A stretch of DNA of 64,000 bases from Defluviitaleaceae bacterium (GTDB lineage: Bacteria; Bacillota; Clostridia; Lachnospirales; WQUN01). Both the position numbers and the translations under genes were made by a program. Position 1 is the stretch's first letter. The number at the start of each line of letters is the position of its first letter. The notes beneath the pieces were generated by a model. The model saw only the letters and a list, made by a program, of their open reading frames with translations. It made no database searches and had not been told where the DNA came from. Shown here piece by piece: positions 23,911 to 32,671 of this stretch. The stretch lies in assembly GCA_009786535.1 (NCBI GenBank), contig WQRX01000014.1:17212-81211 (forward strand), in the 5' to 3' direction.

Positions 23911-24270
23911 ATGCGTTTTTTCACCAATGGGGAAGAAAAAAACATGAGTGAGGAAGAAATCCGCAAATTGGAGCAAGACGTGAAGGAAAACGCCGACGAA
24001 ATTGCCCAATCTGCCGTAAGGAAAATAGAAGCCTTTACCCGAATTATTACATTGTTGGGGTTTGTGGTTACTGCAATTATTTTATGGGTGAACATAACCC
24101 GCGGCAATTTTGACGACAGGACACTTAGGTTGCTACTTTGGCACGTTGAGGCAACTCCGACCACCTACGTCCTTTTCATTGCCACCCTTGTGGTCGTCCT
24201 TTGGCATTTGGTTTCAACGGTTCGTTTTTTCATAAAGAGAAATAAAGAAAATAAAAATGAAGGAGAATGA
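23911..24270 (+). CDS. Two-TM membrane protein of PadR operon
   Basis: 119 residues starting right after the PadR stop (GGAGG upstream). An acidic coiled N-terminus (MSEEEIRKLEQDVKENADEI) is followed by two membrane helices (about 45-62 and 87-108) and a basic tail. No family recognised. Overlaps the next frame slightly. Confidence 0.65.
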   Translation: MRFFTNGEEKNMSEEEIRKLEQDVKENADEIAQSAVRKIEAFTRIITLLGFVVTAIILWVNITRGNFDDRTLRLLLWHVEATPTTYVLFIATLVVVLWHLVSTVRFFIKRNKENKNEGE

Positions 24271-24272
24271 AC

Positions 24273-25301
24273 ATGGAAAATTTCAAAAACGCCATCCAAA
24301 GCCTTGCAACGCTGAAAAAGGTGGACGATTACGGCATGTTCCAAATGACATACATCGGTGACTACGGCTTTGACGAATTTCTCAAGGTTGGCGTCACAGA
24401 CGCACAGGATGAATGGGCTTTTATGATGAAGCACCTGTTGAAGGGCATTCCCATTGATAATAATCCGATAAGCAGCGGCGCAGGCAACGTACCCCCGGGG
24501 GGTTGTACCACGTTTTCCGCGCGGAATGAAAAGGGCGATGTGTTGCTTTGCAGAAATTATGATTTCGCCCCTATCCCTTCCCTACAGCTTTTCACTAAGC
24601 CCGATACGGGAAATGCTTCTGTTTCAACGGTAAACTTGTTGTATAACGGATACAGCATAATCCCCGACCCCATGACGGGTGCGCCGCATCTGCCCGGCGG
24701 TTTAACCCTTGAAAGCTTCCCAACGTTAAACGCGCCTTACATGCCTATGGACGGCATGAACGCGAAGGGCGTTGCTATTGCCGCCGTATTTGTTCCCCAA
24801 GCGGAAGCACCCCACGACCCGAGTAAAATAAAAATAAACCAGCTAGCCGCAATGAGGCTGGTGCTGGATAAGGCTGCAAGCGTAGAGGAAGCGATTAACC
24901 TGTTGGGACAATACAATATTTTTTTTGAGGTAAATGCCTTCGTCCAATATCATATTGCTGATGCAAGCGGGCGTTCTGTTATTGCGGGTTTTGCAAACGG
25001 CGAAATAAAAATTACAGAAGTTTCCGAACCCTATCAAGTCTGTGCTAATTTCGCGGCATATAACCCCGAAATTCGTGCAGGGGTTTGTGAGTTTGAACGC
25101 CATGACAAGGCAAAAGCAAAACTACAAGCCCACAACGGCATACTAACAGACACACAAGCCATTGATTTAATGGCGGAAATCGGCGCTTTCAATGAAGGGC
25201 AATTTGATTTGCAATGGTCGGTTATGTACAACCTCACCACGTTAGAGGGTGTTATTTTCGCCAACAGAAAAAAAGATAGTCTAATAAGTTTTAAGTTGTA
25301 G
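24273..25301 (+). CDS. Linear amide C-N hydrolase (choloylglycine hydrolase family)
   Basis: 342 residues from the ATG at 24273 (GGAG 7-8 bases upstream). Ntn-hydrolase of the CBAH family: the catalytic Cys lies in PPGGCTTFSARNEKGDVLLC, followed by RNYDF, and NLTTLEGVIFAN near the end. The nucleophile follows about 75 residues of N-terminal sequence, so autoproteolysis or a non-processed form is needed, unlike bile-salt hydrolases that start Met-Cys. Possible substrates are bile-salt amides, penicillin V-like or N-acyl amides. The link to PadR suggests substrate-induced expression. Confidence 0.75.
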   Translation: MENFKNAIQSLATLKKVDDYGMFQMTYIGDYGFDEFLKVGVTDAQDEWAFMMKHLLKGIPIDNNPISSGAGNVPPGGCTTFSARNEKGDVLLCRNYDFAPIPSLQLFTKPDTGNASVSTVNLLYNGYSIIPDPMTGAPHLPGGLTLESFPTLNAPYMPMDGMNAKGVAIAAVFVPQAEAPHDPSKIKINQLAAMRLVLDKAASVEEAINLLGQYNIFFEVNAFVQYHIADASGRSVIAGFANGEIKITEVSEPYQVCANFAAYNPEIRAGVCEFERHDKAKAKLQAHNGILTDTQAIDLMAEIGAFNEGQFDLQWSVMYNLTTLEGVIFANRKKDSLISFKL

Positions 25302-25328
25302 ATAAAGCTTTTTGTGGGACTTTGTCCG

Positions 25329-25498
25329 CTCAGAATGCTTCGCATTCTGAGTAACCGGCAGGGCTAAACAGGCGCGATGCGTTAAGCGATTCGGTCTGGT
25401 GTGCCGTGGGAAGGCACAAGCGTTCATCGGCGTGTTTTAACGCCTCGTCAGACAATCCATGGGCTTCGTTTCTCGACAAGGAGGCCGAGCCCTTTTTT
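25329..25498 (+). ncRNA. Candidate structured RNA or long 3' UTR
   Basis: Non-coding. Hairpin CTCAGAATGC/GCATTCTGAG (25329-25351), then GTCTG...CAGAC enclosing GTGCC/GGCAC and GGCGT/ACGCC stems, then a GGGCT...AGCCC terminator hairpin with six T (25461-25498). The multi-stem form with its own terminator suggests a structured RNA. It does not match the 6S, tmRNA, SRP or RNase P sequence marks I know. Confidence 0.35.
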
Positions 25499-25504
25499 CA
25501 TGTC

Positions 25505-25620
25505 TATGTCGTAGGGAGCGCTCCCGCGTGGGTTTCTGCGTAGCTTTAGGATACGACACATGCCGCTTCACCTTTTTCGCCTTTCATGACAAAAAGGCCT
25601 GCTTCGTCGCGGCCTTTTTT
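25505..25620. terminator. Stem region and bidirectional terminator
   Basis: TGTCGTA...TACGACA (about 25506-25559) encloses GGGAGC/GCTCCC. AAAAAGGCC...GGCCTTTTTT at 25591-25620 works in both directions between convergent transcription units. Confidence 0.7.
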
Positions 25621-25650
25621 GGTGGATAATTGTTTTAAGATATGCATGTT

Positions 25651-26697
25651 TCATACCTGTTTAAATTTATCTGCAACGCTTAGGAATAAATCAACAATAT
25701 CCGGGTCAAATTGCTTCCCTTTTTCTTCTGTAATAATTTCTACTGCCTTCTCGTGGGGGAAAGCATCTTTATAAGGACGTGTGGAAACCAGCGCATCATA
25801 CACGTCGGCGATAGCCATTACGCGCCCGTGGAAGGGGATTTCCTTTTCTTTTAAATTGCGCGGATACCCCTTGCCGTCCCACCGCTCATGGTGGCTGCCC
25901 GCGAATAATTTTGCGTTATCAAAAATGGCTTCCTTGCCCGAATTTGCGATAACGTCGTCTATAATACTTTCCCCCTGTATGGAATGTTTTTTCATTTCTT
26001 CGTATTCATCAGGGGTAAATTTGCCGGGTTTATTTAAAATTAAGTCTGAAACGGAAATTTTGCCAATGTCATGCAAGCGGGATGCCGTAACCACGGTTTC
26101 AATATCCCAATCTTTTACCTCGTCTTTAAATTGGGGGCTATTTTTCATGGCGTTGATGAGAATTTCCATATATTTTGCGGTTTGGTCAATATGCAAGCCC
26201 GTGATTTTGTCACGCTTTTCTACAAGGCTGGACAGTACATGAGCAGCACTATGCTGTACGCGAACGAGATGGTCGGTACGCTCTTGTAGCGTGTTTGCTT
26301 GTGTCTGTAACGAGCGTGCCGCGTTAAGCAAGCGCAGTTGCATTTCTACCCGCAATTTTACAATGGTGGGGTTAAAAGGCTTGGAAATAAAGTCCGATGC
26401 GCCCATGGATAAACCGCGCTCCTCGGCTTCCACATTATCTAAGCCTGTGATAAATACAACGATAATGTCTTTTGTCTTGTCGCTGCTTTTAAGCTTTTGC
26501 AATACATCAAAGCCGTCCATTTCCGGCATAATGATGTCCAGCAAAATAATGTCAGGTATAAATTCCTCGGCGGTTTCTATTGCATCTTCCCCGTCACAAG
26601 ATGCATAAACCGTGTACAACGGTCCCAATATGTTGCGCAAAACCGTAATGTTTGACCTTTCGTCATCCACAATTAAAATACTATTTTTTTTGTCCAT
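25651..26697 (-). CDS. REC-HD-GYP response regulator (c-di-GMP phosphodiesterase)
   Basis: 348 residues. REC domain 1-125 with acceptor Asp in PDIILLDIIMPEMDG, then an HD-GYP domain from about 160: HD in ASRLHDIGKISVSD, GYP in HHERWDGKGYPRNL, and HGRVMAIADVYDALVSTRPY. HD-GYP enzymes hydrolyse c-di-GMP. It is the last gene of a four-gene phosphorelay operon and overlaps the GGDEF gene by 17 bases, so synthesis and breakdown are encoded side by side. No membrane segment. Confidence 0.9.
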   Translation of the reverse strand: MDKKNSILIVDDERSNITVLRNILGPLYTVYASCDGEDAIETAEEFIPDIILLDIIMPEMDGFDVLQKLKSSDKTKDIIVVFITGLDNVEAEERGLSMGASDFISKPFNPTIVKLRVEMQLRLLNAARSLQTQANTLQERTDHLVRVQHSAAHVLSSLVEKRDKITGLHIDQTAKYMEILINAMKNSPQFKDEVKDWDIETVVTASRLHDIGKISVSDLILNKPGKFTPDEYEEMKKHSIQGESIIDDVIANSGKEAIFDNAKLFAGSHHERWDGKGYPRNLKEKEIPFHGRVMAIADVYDALVSTRPYKDAFPHEKAVEIITEEKGKQFDPDIVDLFLSVADKFKQV

Positions 26698-28426
26698 CTT
26701 GTGCCTCCATATTTAGGGATTGGAAACTATATTTATTACGCCCACTTTGTTTGGACTGGTATAACATTTCGTCGGCTTTTTGTACATAATTTTCCAGCGT
26801 AAGGGTGTGCAAGGCAATCGCCGTGGTAAAACCAATGGAAAAGGTTACATATTTTGCTACATCGCTGGACACATGAGGTATATTGCTTTCGCGGATACGC
26901 GACATTATGCGGTCGGCAACAATACACGCGCCATTTTCATTGGTATTGGGTAATACTACCACAAATTCTTCCCCGCCGTAACGCGCCACAAAGTCATCTG
27001 CACGGGGTACGGCTTTGTTTAGCACCTCGGCAACCATTTTTAAACATTTGTCTCCGCTAATATGCCCATAGGTATCGTTAAACTTTTTAAAGAAGTCTAT
27101 ATCAATCATCATAATGGTGAGCGGGCTGTTAGTACGCGACAAGGAAGCTATTAAACGGGGTACAGATTCATCAAAATAACGGCGGTTGTAAATACCTGTA
27201 AGCCCGTCAAAAAATATTTTTTCATTTTCTTCTTCCAATTCGCGCACGCGGGTCATATCACGCAAAATCATACCCAAACTTTTAATATCCCGCTGGAAAA
27301 TGGACACAAACAAAATGCGTTTAATGCCGTCTTTGCATACGAAGTCCATTTCGAATTGTACCGATTCCCCTTGCATGGCTTTGGGGATGTATTTTTCCGT
27401 TAATTTTTCCATGCGCTCATCTTGGAAAAGGATACCCAGTCCGTTGGTAATTAGCTCGCTTTTGGTATAACCCGTTACGGTTTCCAACGCGGGGTTGGTG
27501 TACTCTACCACGCCGGTTTCAGAAATGGACATAATTAAATCGGGCGTTTTTTCTACGATAGAGAATTGCCGTTCCATGGCATCGCGTTCAAAAACCCCTG
27601 CAAAAATGTCGGCAATTAACACAGAAAGGTTGCGTTCATTTTCGCTCCACTCCTTAACGCCGTCTTCTTTTGAAATGTCCAGCAATGCGTGTAGCTTGCC
27701 TTTTACAAAAATGGGCTTGGTAATATGCCGTTTATCGTCCTCCGGGTCTGCCGTTTCGCTTCGCAGGTTGCTTCTATCGCCGTCTAATAAATTTTTAACG
27801 ATGGAAAAGATAGGACCTTCCAGCCGTAATGTAGTCCCGATTTTCGACTTTTTTTCCAACTCGGGTTTAAGCCATTCACTTTGGCATATCAACGCATCTT
27901 CATCGCTGTCGTATTTATACAAGAGAATTTGCGCCACGTCCATAAACATGCCTACACCGCGCAAGGTTTTGGTAAAAACGGCGTCTATATACGCATCCGA
28001 TAAAAAGTCATGGGAAATTTTTGTCATTAAAACCTGCTGGCGGAACTGTACAATGAGTTTTATTTGGTTATGCACCCGCAACTTAACAATGGCAGAAACA
28101 AAAGGCTTGGCAATATAATCTGCCGCGCCTAGGGTTAAGCCCTTTTCTTCGGCTTCCGCTTTATCTAGCCCCGTAATAAAAATAACGGGAATGTTCTTTG
28201 TTTTTTCCGATTTTTTGAGTGCCTTAATTACGTCGTACCCGTCCATGCCCGGCATAATAATGTCCAGCAAAATAACATCGGGCAGGAAATTGTTTGCCGT
28301 TTCTATCGCATCCTGTCCGTCGCCTGCGGCGTAAACGGTATAATCCGCGCTTAGTATACTGCGTAGTATGCTAATATTAAGGCGCTCGTCGTCTACAATT
28401 AAGATACTATGCTTTTTTTTACTCAC
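26681..28426 (-). CDS. REC-GAF/PAS-GGDEF response regulator (diguanylate cyclase)
   Basis: 581 residues. REC 1-125 (PDVILLDIIMPGMDG), a GAF-like middle (about 150-275), PAS (SIVEKTPDLIMSISETGVVE) and a C-terminal GGDEF domain with active-site GGEEF in FVARYGGEEFVVVLPN. An RADD five residues before it fits the RxxD inhibitory I-site, so product feedback is likely. Makes c-di-GMP when phosphorylated. Overlaps both neighbours. Confidence 0.9.
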   Translation of the reverse strand: MSKKKHSILIVDDERLNISILRSILSADYTVYAAGDGQDAIETANNFLPDVILLDIIMPGMDGYDVIKALKKSEKTKNIPVIFITGLDKAEAEEKGLTLGAADYIAKPFVSAIVKLRVHNQIKLIVQFRQQVLMTKISHDFLSDAYIDAVFTKTLRGVGMFMDVAQILLYKYDSDEDALICQSEWLKPELEKKSKIGTTLRLEGPIFSIVKNLLDGDRSNLRSETADPEDDKRHITKPIFVKGKLHALLDISKEDGVKEWSENERNLSVLIADIFAGVFERDAMERQFSIVEKTPDLIMSISETGVVEYTNPALETVTGYTKSELITNGLGILFQDERMEKLTEKYIPKAMQGESVQFEMDFVCKDGIKRILFVSIFQRDIKSLGMILRDMTRVRELEEENEKIFFDGLTGIYNRRYFDESVPRLIASLSRTNSPLTIMMIDIDFFKKFNDTYGHISGDKCLKMVAEVLNKAVPRADDFVARYGGEEFVVVLPNTNENGACIVADRIMSRIRESNIPHVSSDVAKYVTFSIGFTTAIALHTLTLENYVQKADEMLYQSKQSGRNKYSFQSLNMEAQDGQKK

Positions 28427-30602
28427 CTGTAGCTATCTCCCATATCCTTTTTACGTGCGCTAACTCTTCTAATGCTTGGTTAAATTTAAAGCGTTCTATC
28501 AAAGAAACCAGCATTTCCACATTAGGGATGGTCCTTACTTCGTCCAGCATTTCCTCGCAGTCGGGGTTGCGGTTAAGCAGGAGCGGCTCCAGCTTGGTTA
28601 TAATGGCTTGTATTTCCGTTTTATCGGTCAGTTTAATGGTATCCCTTGCGTTAAACTCATCCAGCAAAGGTAATAATTTGTTAATTGTGTTATCCAGCGC
28701 TTCTTTAAAGGTTGCCAGTTCCGTTTCATCCATGCGGTATTGGTTGTTTTTAAGTTTAGTTTCTACGGCTAATGAAGCGGCTTGCAATTCCTTTTCCCCA
28801 ATTTGCCCCGACAAGCCCTTTAGCGTATGCGCCAAACGGTGTGCGGATTTAATATCGCCCTTTTCAATGGATGCGATAAGGGTATTATACGCGTCTTGGT
28901 AGTCTTTAACAAAGTTGATTTTTAATTGCCCCAGCAATTTTTCCTCGTCGGCTTTTTGTTTTTCTTTGTCCAAGGCGGAATAGCTGTCCACTTTTAGGTG
29001 TTGAATTAAACAGTTCCATAATTCCTGCGTGGTGTAGGGCTTGCCCAATGCATCTGACATGCCACTGATTTTATATAAATCCAAATCGCTGGGCATTACG
29101 TTGGCGGTAAGGGCAACAATGGGTGTTTTTATATCAAATTCCAGAATTTTTGCTACGGCTTTTAACCCGTCCATTACAGGCATTTGAATGTCCATAAATA
29201 TCAAGTCAAACAATTTTTTACCGCTCTTAACGCGGTCGGAAACGATGTCCACCCCTTCTTTGCCGTTGTTTGCGATGACGGTTTTTAACCCTACCCGTGC
29301 CAAGTGGTCGCAGATTACTTGTTGGTTGAGATGATTATCCTCGCAAATCAATACCTCGCCATGGAAGTTGGGTTTTTCCAAATCGCCGGAGATAAAGTGC
29401 TTGCTCTCGCCAATGGCTAGGTCAAAGGTTATCTCAAAACCAAAGGAACTGCCCACATCCAGCGTACTTTCTACCTCCAGCTTACCGCCCATCAATTCCA
29501 CAATGGTTTTGGTAATAGAAAGCCCAAGCCCCGTACCGCCAAACTTGCGGGTAGAGCTGTTATCTTCTTGGTTAAAAGGTTCATATATATGGGATATTTG
29601 GGTGGGGCTAATGCCTATGCCACTGTCCTGCACCTTAAATGCAATGGTAACGGATTTGTCCGTTTCTTTCTTTGTAATGGCAGAAAAGCGGATACTGCCA
29701 CTGTCCGTAAACTTGGCGGCATTGGAAAGTAAATTCATTAAGGCTTGACGCAAACGGGCGGGGTCGCCGAGTACTTTTTTGCCTACAACGGTGGTCGTCT
29801 CCCATGAAAGGGTAATGTTTTTATTTTCAACACTACCCATGGTTTTGGTACGGCAAAAGTCTAATATTTCGGTGAAATAGAAGGGGGATTGCACCAAAAC
29901 AATTTTGCCCAATTCGATAACGGAAATGTCCAGTATATCGTTGATAATATTTAACAGCCAGCCCGCACTTTCCGAAATGTTTGACAAATACCCCTTTACC
30001 TTATCGGGCAAGTCCTCTAATTGAGACAGCTCCGAAAAGCCGATAATGCTGTTTAAGGGGGTGCGGGTTTCGTGGCTCATGTTGGCGATAAATACGGATT
30101 TTGTGCGGTTGGCGGCTTCGGCTACTTCTAATGCGGTGCGTAGTTTTTCGTTAGAATGTGCCAGCTCTTGGGTGCGTTCGTCTACCAATTCGGTTAAATT
30201 TTCGTTTAGCTTTTTTAGTTCTCGTTTTTGCATAATCAGCGATAAATGTAACTCAAGCCGTTTTAATAACAAAGGGGGTGAAAAGGGAACGGTTATATAG
30301 TCTATTGCGCCTAATGAAAGCCCGTATAATTCCGCCGCCGCATCGGTACGCGCGGTAAGGAATACCACAGGGACATCCATCAAGGATTCGGTAATTTGAA
30401 TGTGTTGCAAGGTTTCGTACCCGTCCATTTCGGGCATTTCTACGTCTAGGATTATTAAATCGGGGGTTTCCGTTGCTAAAACTTCCAACGCTTCCTTACC
30501 CGAAGAAGCGGTGGTTACATCATAAGCACCCGCAATGGCTCTTTTCACCATTTCCCGTTTCATCATACTGTCGTCAATAATAAATATTTTTTGCTTACTC
30601 AT
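28419..30602 (-). CDS. REC-HisKA-HATPase-REC-HPt hybrid histidine kinase
   Basis: 727 residues from the ATG at 30602, which overlaps the upstream stop as ATGA (AAAAGGTGGGG in front). Order: REC (LIILDVEMPEMDG), coiled coil, HisKA (FIANMSHETRTPLNSIIGFS), HATPase (GDPARLRQALMNLLSNAAKF), REC (DLIFMDIQMPVMDG), HPt (AHRLAHTLKGLSGQIGEKEL). All phospho-acceptor residues are present. No membrane helix, so it senses a cytosolic cue or takes phosphate from the partner kinase upstream and feeds the REC-GGDEF and REC-HD-GYP proteins. Confidence 0.9.
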   Translation of the reverse strand: MSKQKIFIIDDSMMKREMVKRAIAGAYDVTTASSGKEALEVLATETPDLIILDVEMPEMDGYETLQHIQITESLMDVPVVFLTARTDAAAELYGLSLGAIDYITVPFSPPLLLKRLELHLSLIMQKRELKKLNENLTELVDERTQELAHSNEKLRTALEVAEAANRTKSVFIANMSHETRTPLNSIIGFSELSQLEDLPDKVKGYLSNISESAGWLLNIINDILDISVIELGKIVLVQSPFYFTEILDFCRTKTMGSVENKNITLSWETTTVVGKKVLGDPARLRQALMNLLSNAAKFTDSGSIRFSAITKKETDKSVTIAFKVQDSGIGISPTQISHIYEPFNQEDNSSTRKFGGTGLGLSITKTIVELMGGKLEVESTLDVGSSFGFEITFDLAIGESKHFISGDLEKPNFHGEVLICEDNHLNQQVICDHLARVGLKTVIANNGKEGVDIVSDRVKSGKKLFDLIFMDIQMPVMDGLKAVAKILEFDIKTPIVALTANVMPSDLDLYKISGMSDALGKPYTTQELWNCLIQHLKVDSYSALDKEKQKADEEKLLGQLKINFVKDYQDAYNTLIASIEKGDIKSAHRLAHTLKGLSGQIGEKELQAASLAVETKLKNNQYRMDETELATFKEALDNTINKLLPLLDEFNARDTIKLTDKTEIQAIITKLEPLLLNRNPDCEEMLDEVRTIPNVEMLVSLIERFKFNQALEELAHVKRIWEIATGE

Positions 30603-32395
30603 GAAATGCCCCACCTTTTCTTAATGTTTACCAGCTCTTGCGCTGCCTGCCTAAACTTAAAGTTTTCTATCATTTTTACTAATATTTCGGAATCGGGGAT
30701 GGTGCGTATCTCGGGTATCATGTCTTCACAGTCGGGGTTTTTGTTGGCGATTAGGGGCTCCAGCTTATCAAGCAAGGCTTGTATTTCTTGTGGGTCGTCT
30801 AATAAAGTGAACACATCTTCGTTTGCCTCGTCCAGCAATGGGGCAAGTTTATCCAACACATGTGACAAATCCAGGCGGAAGCGGGTCAGCATACCTTTTT
30901 GCAATAAATTGTTGCCGCCTTCCAGCTTTTCTTCCAGTGCGGCGGCTGTTTCCTGCAACTTGGTTTCATGTATTTGCCCTGCGTTGCTTTTAATCGTATG
31001 CGCCATGCGATGGGCAAGTTTAATATCGTTGCTATTTAAGGCTTCTTCTATTGTTTTGAAGGTATTTTGGTTATCTTTAACGAAATTTAAACGCAAATGC
31101 TTGAGCATTTTTTGTTCTTCGGCAGATTGTTGGTCCTTTGCAATGGTGGAATAACTGAGTACGGGCAAATATTTGACCAAGCAGGTCCATAATTCCTGCG
31201 TGGTAAAGGGCTTGCATACAAAGCTACGCATACCCGATTGGGTATATTCCTCGGGCATTTTGCGTATTGCGCTTGCTGTAAGTGCCACAATGGGGGTGGT
31301 TATGCCTAATTTGGTAATGTATTTGGCGGCTTCCATCCCGTCCATGATGGGCAGGTAAATATCCATAAAAATTAAGTCGAAGGGTTTGTCGCCGTCCTTG
31401 ATACGTTCCTCTATAATCTGCACCGCTTCTTTGCCGTTGTTGGCGACTATGGTGGTGAGCCCTACTTTTGCAAGATTTTCGCAGATAACGATTTGGTTTA
31501 GCTCATTGTCCTCGCATACTAATATTTCGCCGTTAAAATTGGGTTTTTCGATAATATCGTTTTGGGTAAGTATGGCGATGGCACTGGCTTCGTCAATTAA
31601 ATCGAAGGTAAGGGAAAAGCTAAAGGTAGTACCCACGCCTATTTTACTTGTTACAATTAAATCGCCACCCATTACATTTACAATATTTTTGGTAATGGTA
31701 AGCCCAAGCCCCGTACCGCCAAACTTGCGGGAAATACTATTGTCGGCTTGCATAAAGGGTTCAAAAATCCGCTCCATTTGCTCGTCGGTCATACCCATGC
31801 CTGTATCCTTTACTTCAAAGTAAAAGGTTGCGCGGTTATTTTCAATTCCCTTTAAGTTTGCCAACATACTTACGCTACCCGACGCGGTAAATTTAACGGC
31901 GTTGGAAAGTAAGTTAGTAAAAATTTGGCGCAAACGGGCAGAATCGCCCAGCATAAACTTGCTGGGTATTTTTTCCGCATTGCATATTAGCGATACGCCC
32001 TTATCATTGGCGCGGTGTATAAGCCCTGCCTGACAGTGGAAAAACAGGTCGGACAGGTTAAAGGGAACACTTTCCAATTCAACAGAGCCCGACTCGATTT
32101 TAGATATATCCAATAAATCGTTTATTATGTTAAGCAGCCAATTTGCACTTTCGCGTATATTATGTATATATTCCCTTGCTTTGGCTTGAATATTATAGTC
32201 CAGCGCAAGTTCAGAAAAGCCCAGTATACTGTTCATGGGTGTGCGTATTTCGTGGCTCATGTTTGCCAAAAAAATAGTCTTGGCTTTGTTTGCCGCTTCC
32301 GCAGCATCACAAGCGGCTTGCAGTGCTTCCAACTTTTGCTCTAGTTGGTTGATGTGTTGGTTCGCTTTATGCAAGTCTGTGTATTCATTTTTCAT
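30599..32395 (-). CDS. HisKA-HATPase-REC-HPt hybrid histidine kinase
   Basis: 598 residues. N-terminal coiled coil, HisKA (FLANMSHEIRTPMNSILGFS), HATPase (KFGGTGLGLTITKNIVNVMG), REC (FDLIFMDIYLPIMDGME), HPt (AHRMAHTIKSNAGQIHETKL). Like the next gene but lacking the leading REC, and without a membrane or sensor domain, so the input is unclear. First gene of the operon. Paralogue of the downstream kinase by tandem duplication. Confidence 0.9.
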   Translation of the reverse strand: MKNEYTDLHKANQHINQLEQKLEALQAACDAAEAANKAKTIFLANMSHEIRTPMNSILGFSELALDYNIQAKAREYIHNIRESANWLLNIINDLLDISKIESGSVELESVPFNLSDLFFHCQAGLIHRANDKGVSLICNAEKIPSKFMLGDSARLRQIFTNLLSNAVKFTASGSVSMLANLKGIENNRATFYFEVKDTGMGMTDEQMERIFEPFMQADNSISRKFGGTGLGLTITKNIVNVMGGDLIVTSKIGVGTTFSFSLTFDLIDEASAIAILTQNDIIEKPNFNGEILVCEDNELNQIVICENLAKVGLTTIVANNGKEAVQIIEERIKDGDKPFDLIFMDIYLPIMDGMEAAKYITKLGITTPIVALTASAIRKMPEEYTQSGMRSFVCKPFTTQELWTCLVKYLPVLSYSTIAKDQQSAEEQKMLKHLRLNFVKDNQNTFKTIEEALNSNDIKLAHRMAHTIKSNAGQIHETKLQETAAALEEKLEGGNNLLQKGMLTRFRLDLSHVLDKLAPLLDEANEDVFTLLDDPQEIQALLDKLEPLIANKNPDCEDMIPEIRTIPDSEILVKMIENFKFRQAAQELVNIKKRWGIS

Positions 32396-32671
32396 TCTTT
32401 ACCACCATTAGGTACGAATATATTGTAATAATGTAAAAATAACCGTGTGAATATAACACAGGTCGCTTGTTGTGTAAATGGATAATACAGTTATCTGTGA
32501 ATAGCATAAGTATTCCTTATTAGTAAGCGTCAAATCTATATGGTATGGGTGGGGGGTTAACACGGTTTTTACCTTATCGTACTACCCCCCTTCCCCCACG
32601 GTATTAAAACAAAGCATAGCGGCGATATTTTTCTGGTATACTGTTCAAAAAACATCGGGAGCAAAAAATAT
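32396..32671. other. Divergent intergenic region, phosphorelay / ligA
   Basis: No gene. A long GC hairpin (GGGTGGGGGG with CCCCCCTTCCCCC, about 32548-32600) lies mid-way. TATACT at 32637-32642 is a likely ligA -10 with a poor -35; GGGAG precedes the ligA ATG. Confidence 0.5.

Noticed and set aside
25329..25498. Assignment of the RNA candidate to 6S, tmRNA, SRP RNA or RNase P
   Set aside because: None of the sequence marks of those RNAs could be found.
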